NCBI RefSeq assembly: GCF_003119195.2
Contig: NZ_CP022254.1
Span: 665,501-729,500, forward strand
Direction of reading: 5' to 3'
DNA from: Azospirillum baldaniorum
Lineage (GTDB): Bacteria > Pseudomonadota > Alphaproteobacteria > Azospirillales > Azospirillaceae
DNA: 64,000 nucleotides
The position numbers were made by a program, and so were the translations under genes. How positions within the stretch are numbered: the stretch's first letter is position 1; each line of letters opens with the position of its first letter. Below are positions 58,862-64,000 of the stretch, in pieces. A model generated the notes under the pieces. It ran no database searches and was not told the DNA's origin. It saw nothing but the letters and a program-made list of their open reading frames with translations.

Positions 58862-59734
58862 TTACCCGCGCACCAGCGCGTCGTAGTCCTTCACCAGCGT
58901 CTCGCAGACGCGGCCCGGCGTGAAGCGATGGTCGCCGATCTGGCCGACCGGGGTCACTTCCGCGGCGGTGCCGGTCAGGAAGACCTCCTGGGTGTTCGCC
59001 AGTTCGTCGGGCTGGATGTGGCGTTCGATCACCTCGATGCCGCGGGCCTTGGCGAGGTCGATCACCGTGCGGCGGGTGATGCCGTCTAGGAAGCAGTCGG
59101 GCTTCGGCGTGTGGATCTTGCCGTCCATCACCAGGAACAGGTTCGCCCCGGTCGCCTCGGCCAGATAGCCGCGGTAGTCGAGCATCAGCGCGTCCTGGTA
59201 GCCCTCGGCCTCCGCCTCGTGCTTGGAGAGCGTGCAGATCATGTACAGACCCGCCGCCTTCGACGCCGTCGGCGCCATGTCCGGAGCCGGACGGCGCCAG
59301 CGCGACCAGGTCAGCTTGATGCCGGCCATCTTCGCCTCGGGGCTGAAGTAGCTCGGCCACTGCCAGACGGCGATGGCGACGTGGATGCGGCTGGCCTGCG
59401 CCGCCACGCCCATCATCTCGCTGCCGCGCCACGCCACCGGGCGGACATAGGCGTCGGTGAAACCCATCGCCTTCACCGTCTCGTTGGTCGCCGCGTCGAT
59501 CTCCGCCACGGAATAGGGCAGCTCGAAGCCGAGGATGCGGGCCGAGGCGGCCAAGCGCTCGCTGTGCTCGGTCAGCTTGAACACCGTGCCGTTGTAGACG
59601 CGCTCGCCTTCGAACACGCAGCTCGCGTAGTGCAGGCCGTGCGACAGGACGTGCAGATTCGCGTCGCGCCACGGCACCAGCGCGCCGTCGTACCAGATCA
59701 CGCCGTCGCGGTCGTCGAAGGGAAGGATGGACAT
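58862..59734 (-). CDS. ilvE: Branched-chain amino acid aminotransferase
   Basis: 290 residues of the fold type IV PLP enzymes. It begins MSILPFDDRDGVIWYDG and has the YASCVFEGERVY substrate site. Catalytic Lys159 lies in TASKAAGLY, the usual position, and EATGANLFLV and GITRRTVIDLA follow. It interconverts valine, leucine and isoleucine with their keto acids. The ATG at 59734 follows GGGAG at 5-6 bases. It is divergent from a MarR regulator gene, the order known from petP regions. Confidence 0.95.
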   Translation of the reverse strand: MSILPFDDRDGVIWYDGALVPWRDANLHVLSHGLHYASCVFEGERVYNGTVFKLTEHSERLAASARILGFELPYSVAEIDAATNETVKAMGFTDAYVRPVAWRGSEMMGVAAQASRIHVAIAVWQWPSYFSPEAKMAGIKLTWSRWRRPAPDMAPTASKAAGLYMICTLSKHEAEAEGYQDALMLDYRGYLAEATGANLFLVMDGKIHTPKPDCFLDGITRRTVIDLAKARGIEVIERHIQPDELANTQEVFLTGTAAEVTPVGQIGDHRFTPGRVCETLVKDYDALVRG

Positions 59735-59874
59735 GGCGGCTCCCACCTTGGTCTTTGGCCCGTTGCTCGGGACTTGGAATGGAATTGTCGAAAGCCGCGC
59801 TTGTCTCGCGGGCTTTGTTCGTTTATGTCTGGCTTATTGACCCATTTGTAACGAATCGCACCGATCACGTCAAC

Positions 59875-60387
59875 ATGGCTGACATAAAAGCGGGCGTGAA
59901 CCAGCTTTTCCTGCGCGAAGAGGAACTTCGCACGGGCATGGAGCTGCTGTTCTACGCCTATCGGGAATTCACCGCGGAGCCGGACGAGATCCTGGCGCAG
60001 ATCGGCTTCGGCCGGGCGCACCACCGCGTCATCTATTTCGTCGGGCGCTACCCGAAGATCACCGTGTCGGAGCTTCTGGCGATCCTGAAGATCACCAAGC
60101 AGAGCCTGTCGCGCGTGCTGGGGGAGCTGGTCCGGCAGGAATTCATCCAGCAGCAGACGGGCGTGCGGGACCGGCGGCAGCGTCTGCTGGAACTGACGGA
60201 AAAGGGCGTGGAGCTGGAACGCCAGCTTTCCGAAACGCAGCGGCAGCGGATCGCCCGCGCCTACCGCATGGCCGGGGCGGAGGCCGTGGAGGGCTTCCGC
60301 AAGGTGATGCTGGGCATGATGGACGAGGAGGACCGGGTGAAGTTCGCACCCCCGGTGCCGGCCCGGCTCGCCGCCGTGAAGCGGTAG
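59875..60387 (+). CDS. petP: MarR family regulator (PetP-like)
   Basis: 170 residues with a winged helix-turn-helix of the MarR family (PKITVSELLAILKITKQSLSRVL, then RDRRQRLLELTEKG). It lies divergent from ilvE with a PetR-like response regulator gene 3.3 kb on, as with PetP-PetR in other Alphaproteobacteria, where the two are normally adjacent. The start ATG at 59875 is chosen at the beginning of homology; the frame extends further as part of the promoter region. TTATGTC and GACATAA (59823 and 59880) form a widely spaced inverted pair. Confidence 0.85.
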   Translation: MADIKAGVNQLFLREEELRTGMELLFYAYREFTAEPDEILAQIGFGRAHHRVIYFVGRYPKITVSELLAILKITKQSLSRVLGELVRQEFIQQQTGVRDRRQRLLELTEKGVELERQLSETQRQRIARAYRMAGAEAVEGFRKVMLGMMDEEDRVKFAPPVPARLAAVKR

Positions 60388-60443
60388 GAACCGGACCGGA
60401 AACCCGTCGGGTCAAACCCCGGCCAACTCACTCTCCGGTCAAC

Positions 60444-60713
60444 TCAATCCTTGGCCGGGGTCTGGGCCGGCTCGGCGGCGGCGGTGGCGGTGGCGGCCGG
60501 AGCCGCATCCGCCGGCGGTGTGCCGGCGGCGCCCTCCGCCCCGTCCTTGCCCGCGGCGTTCGCGGCGCCGCGGCGGCGGAAGGACGTGCGCTTGTACACC
60601 ACGCTGTCCGAGGACCCCGGCGGGCACTGAACGATTTTACCCCCCTTCGCAAGAAACTCGCGGGTCATGGAGTCGAGATCATTCCGATCCGCGCTGCGGT
60701 TATCGGATGCCAT
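60444..60713 (-). CDS. Small hypothetical protein with Ala/Pro-rich tail
   Basis: 89 residues. The N-terminal half is conserved-looking (TREFLAKGGKIVQCPPGSSDSVVYKR) with one Cys, followed by FRRRGAANAAGK and a low-complexity Ala/Thr/Pro tail. AGGAGG lies 5 bases before the ATG, so it is very likely translated. No function is known. It lies downstream of cspA on the same strand. Confidence 0.72.
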   Translation of the reverse strand: MASDNRSADRNDLDSMTREFLAKGGKIVQCPPGSSDSVVYKRTSFRRRGAANAAGKDGAEGAAGTPPADAAPAATATAAAEPAQTPAKD

Positions 60714-60756
60714 GCATGCCTCCTGTGATCGTCATCGTGCCCCATAGCACCATCCG

Positions 60757-60782
60757 GGCGGTCCCGGCGGTCCCGGCGGTCC
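60757..60782. repeat. Tandem 9-base repeat
   Basis: Nearly three copies of GGCGGTCCC in a row, in the gap between the small hypothetical gene and cspA. A second pair of direct repeats, CTGAACGGGCGGC, occurs at 60840-60852 and 60855-60867. No role is evident. Confidence 0.6.
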
Positions 60783-60865
60783 ATGGAGCATGCGTTTCTT
60801 TTGTGAAGCGGCTGTTACAGGATTGGGGGCAACCGGTTTCTGAACGGGCGGCCCCTGAACGGGCG

Positions 60866-60884
60866 GCTCCGAAAAAATCGGAGC
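60866..60884 (-). terminator. Possible terminator after cspA
   Basis: GCTCCGA and TCGGAGC form a 7-bp stem around an A5 (T5 on the minus strand) loop, just after the cspA stop. The T run is in the loop and not after the stem, so termination is uncertain. Confidence 0.4.
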
Positions 60885-60890
60885 GGAAAA

Positions 60891-61097
60891 TCACGCCTCC
60901 TTCAGGTTGGCCGCGGCGCTTTTGCCCTTCTTGGGGTCGCGCTGGAGTTCGTAGGACAGCTTCTGGCCTTCATGAATGTTGATGCCCGACCGCTCAACGG
61001 CGGAGATGTGGACGAACACGTCGGCCGTCCCGTCATCCGGCTGGATGAAGCCGTAGCCCTTGGTGGTGTTGAACCATTTCACGGTTCCAGTAGCCAT
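60891..61097 (-). CDS. cspA: Cold shock protein
   Basis: 68 residues, a single cold-shock domain. RNP1 is KGYGFIQ and RNP2 DVFVHISAVE, both intact. It binds single-stranded nucleic acid and acts as an RNA chaperone. The ATG at 61097 follows AAGGA at about 8 bases; the frame is open 17 codons further up without support. A gap of over 300 bases upstream leaves room for a long 5' leader, common in cold shock genes. Confidence 0.95.
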   Translation of the reverse strand: MATGTVKWFNTTKGYGFIQPDDGTADVFVHISAVERSGINIHEGQKLSYELQRDPKKGKSAAANLKEA

Positions 61098-61421
61098 CTG
61101 GTAGTTCCTTGAACGAGGTTTCCCATGGCGCTCGTGCCACGGGTTCACATCAAATCACCGAGGGGAAGGACCAGACGCAGCGATCTGCAAGCGGACCGTA
61201 GACCCAAAGAAATTCGACTCTTTTCATGTGGGGATCGAAAGGCCGGGATGCAACCCGAACCCTTTGGGCAAAGCCCCGCCCACTTGTTTCGACTCACGAC
61301 TCTTGCCTCGTTCGTCGGTGTCGTCCCTGCCCTTCGGCGGAGTTGTCCCCGGCTTGTTGCTTAGCCCATGATTTTGGCAACCCGATTCTTTTGACTTAGC
61401 TTTCCTGAAGGAGCCGGCGGC
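61098..61421. other. 324-base divergent intergenic region (cspA / hybrid kinase)
   Basis: No gene is supported. It carries the leader and promoter of cspA to the left and the promoter of the kinase gene to the right. A 79-codon open frame within it (61125-61364, plus strand) has no ribosome site or recognisable protein. No clear hairpin or operator was seen. Confidence 0.5.
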
Positions 61422-63581
61422 ATGCAGCGTGCCCATCTCGTGGCCGCGTTCCTGACCTTTGCCGCTCTGTGCGTCGGCGTGTCCGCCCTGTCGGTGTCGC
61501 GCGACCGCCACGTCACGCTGGAACAGGCCCGCCGCGAGTTCGCCGCGACCGCCCATCTGCTCGACGAACACGCCAGCCGCGCCATCGAAGCCGGGGACGC
61601 CCAGCTGCGCATGCTGCTCGACGCGCTGGAACGGTGGGACCGCCGCGACCCCGCCGAAGGGCGGCGCATCCAGGCGGCGATGCACGCCCGCGCCGAACGC
61701 CTGCCGCAGGTCGGCGGCGTCTGGGCGCTCGATGCGCGGGGCCGACTGCTTCTCGACAGCGCGGAACACCCGCCGCCGCCCCGCGACCTGTCGGAGCGGG
61801 ACTATGCCCAGGCCCATCTGGGCGTCAACCAGGGACCGCCGCTGGGCCTCCATGTCGGGTCCCACCTGCCCGCAGGCCCCGGCATCAGCCAGGGGCGTTT
61901 CACCATCAGCCGCGCCCTGCGCGACGAGGAGGGAATCCTCCAGGCGATCGCGGTGGCGGGCATCCGGAACACCTATTTCTCGCAGATGTATGGGGAGGCC
62001 GGCTGGGGCGAGGGTGCCCGGCTGGCCCTGTTCACCAGCGCCAAGGAGAAGCTGGCGGAATGGCCGCCGAACAGCGCCGTCGAGCCCCCCACCACCGCTT
62101 GGCCCCAGCCCTGGGACCCGCCGGACGGCCCGGCGATCATCGAGGGCACGCAGATCACCGCCGCGCGGATGCTGACCGGCTTCCCGATCGTCGTGGTGGC
62201 GAGCCGCCCCCTGGCCGAGGTGCTGGCCCCCTGGCGGGAGCGCGCCCTGTGGACCACGGCGGTCAGCGGCGGCATCCTGACCGGGGCGTTGGTGCTGTTC
62301 GTCTTCGCCCTCGCCGGGGCCCGGCGGGAGGACGCGGTCCGGGCGGAGCTTCTGCGCGCCAACCAGAGCCTGGACGAACGCGTCCGCCAGCGCACGGCGG
62401 ACCTGGAGAAGGCCCTGCGCAGCGCGGAGATGGCCAGCCTCGCCAAGATGAAGGTGCTGGCGACCGTCAGCCACGACCTGCGCCAACCCCTGCAAGGTCT
62501 GGCCGCCTTCCACGAACTGCTGCTGAAGGAGGCGCCGAACCCGACGCTCCAGCAATTGGGCGCCATGGCCTCGGCGTCGCTCCAGGCCGGGCAGCGGCTG
62601 CTCGACGATCTGCTGACCCTGTCGCGGCTGGAGGCCGGCGTGGTTCCGGTGGAGATCAGCGCCTTCCCGCTCGCCCCGCTGCTCGACCAGCTCGCCGCCG
62701 AACTGCGGACGGAGGCCGAGAGCAAGGGCCTCCGGCTGACCGTGATGCCCACCAAAGCCTGGGTGCGCAGCGATCCGGCGCGGCTGCAGCCGATCCTGCG
62801 CAACCTGCTGTCCAACGCCGTCAAGTACACGGCGCGCGGCGGGGTGATCGTCGGGGCACGGCCCCGCGGCGACGGCTTGCGGGTGGAAATCTGGGACAGC
62901 GGCCAAGGCATCGCCGCCGCCGAGCTGGGCACGATCTGGGAGGAGTTCTACCAGATCGGCAACCCCGCCCGTGACGGGTCGCGCGGTGCCGGCCTCGGCC
63001 TGTCCATTGTCGAGCGCACCGCCCGCCTGCTTGGACACCCGCTGGAGGTCCGGTCGCGGGTCGGCCGCGGCTCGGTCTTCACGGTCACCCTGCCCCGCGT
63101 CCCGCCCCCCGCGGCCCCGGCGCCGATGGCGGTTCCTCGGTCGGCGGACCCCGCCCCCCCGGCTCGCACCGCCGAGTCCTCTCCCGGCCGTCTGGCCGGA
63201 CGGCGGGTGCTGGTGGTCGAGGACGATCCGCTGCAGCGCAGTTCCCTGACCCTGCTGCTGGAGCAGGCCGGAGCGGGAGTGATGGCGGCGGAGAGTTTCG
63301 ATTCCGCCCTCGCCGCCGCGCAGGCCACGCTTCAGGCGCCGTCGGTGATCCTCAGCGACTACCGGCTGCCCGGCGGCACCGACGGGTTGAGCGGCATCCA
63401 GACCCTTCGCGGGGTGCTGGGACGGGAGGTTCCGGCCATCCTGCTGACCGGGGAACTCTCCGCCGACCTCGTGCGCGCCGCCAAGGACGCGGGCTGCCTC
63501 GTGCTGACCAAGCCCGCGGCTCCCAACCGCATCCTGTCCACCCTGGCGGAGCTGACCGCGGGCGCCGATGCGGCGGCTTGA
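61422..63581 (+). CDS. Hybrid sensor histidine kinase with periplasmic PDC-like sensor
   Basis: 719 residues. An N-terminal membrane helix (AAFLTFAALCVGVSALSV) and a second one near residue 285 (GGILTGALVLFVFALAG) enclose a ~260-residue periplasmic domain that looks like a PDC/Cache sensor (GGVWALDARGRLLLDSA). A coiled coil, HisKA (His351 in SHDLRQPLQ) and HATPase (GAGLGLSIV) follow. A Pro/Ala-rich linker leads to a receiver with Asp646 (SDYRLPGG). The SHDLRQP core is like that of the MHYT kinase. The ligand is unknown. It lies between petP/cspA and the PetR-like gene. Confidence 0.9.
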   Translation: MQRAHLVAAFLTFAALCVGVSALSVSRDRHVTLEQARREFAATAHLLDEHASRAIEAGDAQLRMLLDALERWDRRDPAEGRRIQAAMHARAERLPQVGGVWALDARGRLLLDSAEHPPPPRDLSERDYAQAHLGVNQGPPLGLHVGSHLPAGPGISQGRFTISRALRDEEGILQAIAVAGIRNTYFSQMYGEAGWGEGARLALFTSAKEKLAEWPPNSAVEPPTTAWPQPWDPPDGPAIIEGTQITAARMLTGFPIVVVASRPLAEVLAPWRERALWTTAVSGGILTGALVLFVFALAGARREDAVRAELLRANQSLDERVRQRTADLEKALRSAEMASLAKMKVLATVSHDLRQPLQGLAAFHELLLKEAPNPTLQQLGAMASASLQAGQRLLDDLLTLSRLEAGVVPVEISAFPLAPLLDQLAAELRTEAESKGLRLTVMPTKAWVRSDPARLQPILRNLLSNAVKYTARGGVIVGARPRGDGLRVEIWDSGQGIAAAELGTIWEEFYQIGNPARDGSRGAGLGLSIVERTARLLGHPLEVRSRVGRGSVFTVTLPRVPPPAAPAPMAVPRSADPAPPARTAESSPGRLAGRRVLVVEDDPLQRSSLTLLLEQAGAGVMAAESFDSALAAAQATLQAPSVILSDYRLPGGTDGLSGIQTLRGVLGREVPAILLTGELSADLVRAAKDAGCLVLTKPAAPNRILSTLAELTAGADAAA

Positions 63582-63667
63582 TACGGGTGTGAAGCGCATT
63601 TTGATGCGTGGTCTGGCCGGCGCCGCTTCCCTTGGTGCGGGGGGTGCGGTTGCGCTACAGTCGCGCC

Positions 63668-64000
63668 ATGACTGAAGAAGACCAGCCCCACATCCTGGTC
63701 GTCGATGACGACACCCGCCTGCGCGAACTGCTGCGCAAGTATCTCGCCGGCAACGGCTTCCTGGTGACCACCGCGAAGGACGCCGCGGAGGCGCGGGCCA
63801 AGCTGGCCGGGCTCGCCTTCGACCTGCTGGTGCTCGACATCATGATGCCGGGCGAGACCGGGCTGGAGCTGACCGAATCGCTGCGCCGGGAGCGCGACCT
63901 GCCCATCCTGCTGCTGACCGCGCGAGGCGAGCCGGACGACCGCATCGCCGGGCTGGAGGCCGGGGCCGACGACTATCTCGCCAAGCCCTTCAACCCGCGC
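63668..64000 (+). CDS. petR: OmpR-family response regulator, N-terminal part (PetR-like; runs off the window)
   Basis: 111 codons to the window edge. The receiver domain is clear: acidic Asp residues in VVDDD, phosphoacceptor in VLDIMMPGETG, then LLLTARGEPDDRIAGLEAGADDYLAKPF. The output domain should follow beyond 64000. Its placement near a PetP-like MarR regulator and ilvE matches the PetP-PetR arrangement, so PetR is the likely name, though the output domain cannot be checked here. Confidence 0.82.
   Translation, partial: MTEEDQPHILVVDDDTRLRELLRKYLAGNGFLVTTAKDAAEARAKLAGLAFDLLVLDIMMPGETGLELTESLRRERDLPILLLTARGEPDDRIAGLEAGADDYLAKPFNPR

Noticed and set aside
61125..61364. 79-codon frame between cspA and the hybrid kinase
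   Set aside because: No ribosome site, no recognisable protein, and it overlaps the expected leader and promoter of cspA.
61224..63599. 791-codon open frame opposite the hybrid kinase
   Set aside because: Antisense shadow of the kinase; low-complexity Gly/Arg-rich translation without a recognisable family.

Overview
The window is about 68-70 percent GC chromosomal DNA from an alphaproteobacterium, most likely a Rhodospirillales member close to Azospirillum. This is inferred from a DivK-PleD pair, an EipB (DUF1849) protein, a bacterial-type aa3 oxidase subunit IV, DUF2336 and DUF2066 proteins, ExoD, CtrA-type TTAA-N7-TTAA boxes, and many hybrid histidine kinases and GGDEF proteins. It is mostly core genome: no integrase, transposase, CRISPR array, rRNA or tRNA gene was recognised.

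Layout. 1-3.3 kb: end of rnr, an S41 protease and rpmG. 3.4-8.0 kb: a leftward signalling block with PleD, DivK, a phytochrome-like kinase that has lost its chromophore signatures, and a stand-alone GGDEF protein. 8.2-13.9 kb: a 2-hydroxyacid dehydrogenase, EipB, a small unknown protein, aspS and RNase D. 14.1-15.4 kb: a degenerate EAL protein preceded by three phased TTAA half-sites. 15.6-21.7 kb: a polyphosphate neighbourhood (ppx-ppk leftward, sixA and a CYTH-CHAD protein rightward). 21.8-23.9 kb: a LysR / YdcZ-type transporter / azoreductase cassette. 24.0-28.7 kb: a leftward operon DUF2066 - CDP-alcohol phosphatidyltransferase - AI-2E-type permease - hdaA - SDR, divergent from purM-purN.

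30.6-38.0 kb: CoxIV-like small protein, an unknown gene, ndk, ABC-F ATPase-exoD, a phospholipid methyltransferase, an SDR, yicC and gmk. 38.1-42.1 kb: rsmA, a secreted unknown protein, an alpha/beta hydrolase, a lytic transglycosylase and a membrane protein, all leftward. 42.2-44.7 kb: an MHYT hybrid kinase and a 40-residue membrane peptide. 44.8-50.7 kb: lptG-surA-pdxA leftward and pepA-holC rightward. 50.9-56.4 kb: a receiver-kinase with a coupled leader ORF, an MFS transporter, a DUF2336 protein, a small Tyr/Gly/His-rich lipoprotein and an unknown protein. 56.5-64.0 kb: uvrB and ilvE, then a PetP-like MarR regulator, a small protein, cspA, a second hybrid kinase and the start of a PetR-like response regulator.

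The most distinctive points are the CtrA-type boxes in front of divK, the degenerate EAL gene and possibly the DUF2336 gene. With PleD, DivK, a blind phytochrome-like kinase and a degenerate EAL protein nearby, these suggest a cell-cycle / cyclic-di-GMP circuit. Further points are a purM with no usable ATG/GTG/TTG start at the conserved N-terminus, a 13-codon leader ORF coupled to a kinase, and a dispersed family of C/G-rich intergenic palindromes. Most long open frames opposite these genes are GC-driven shadows and were left out.
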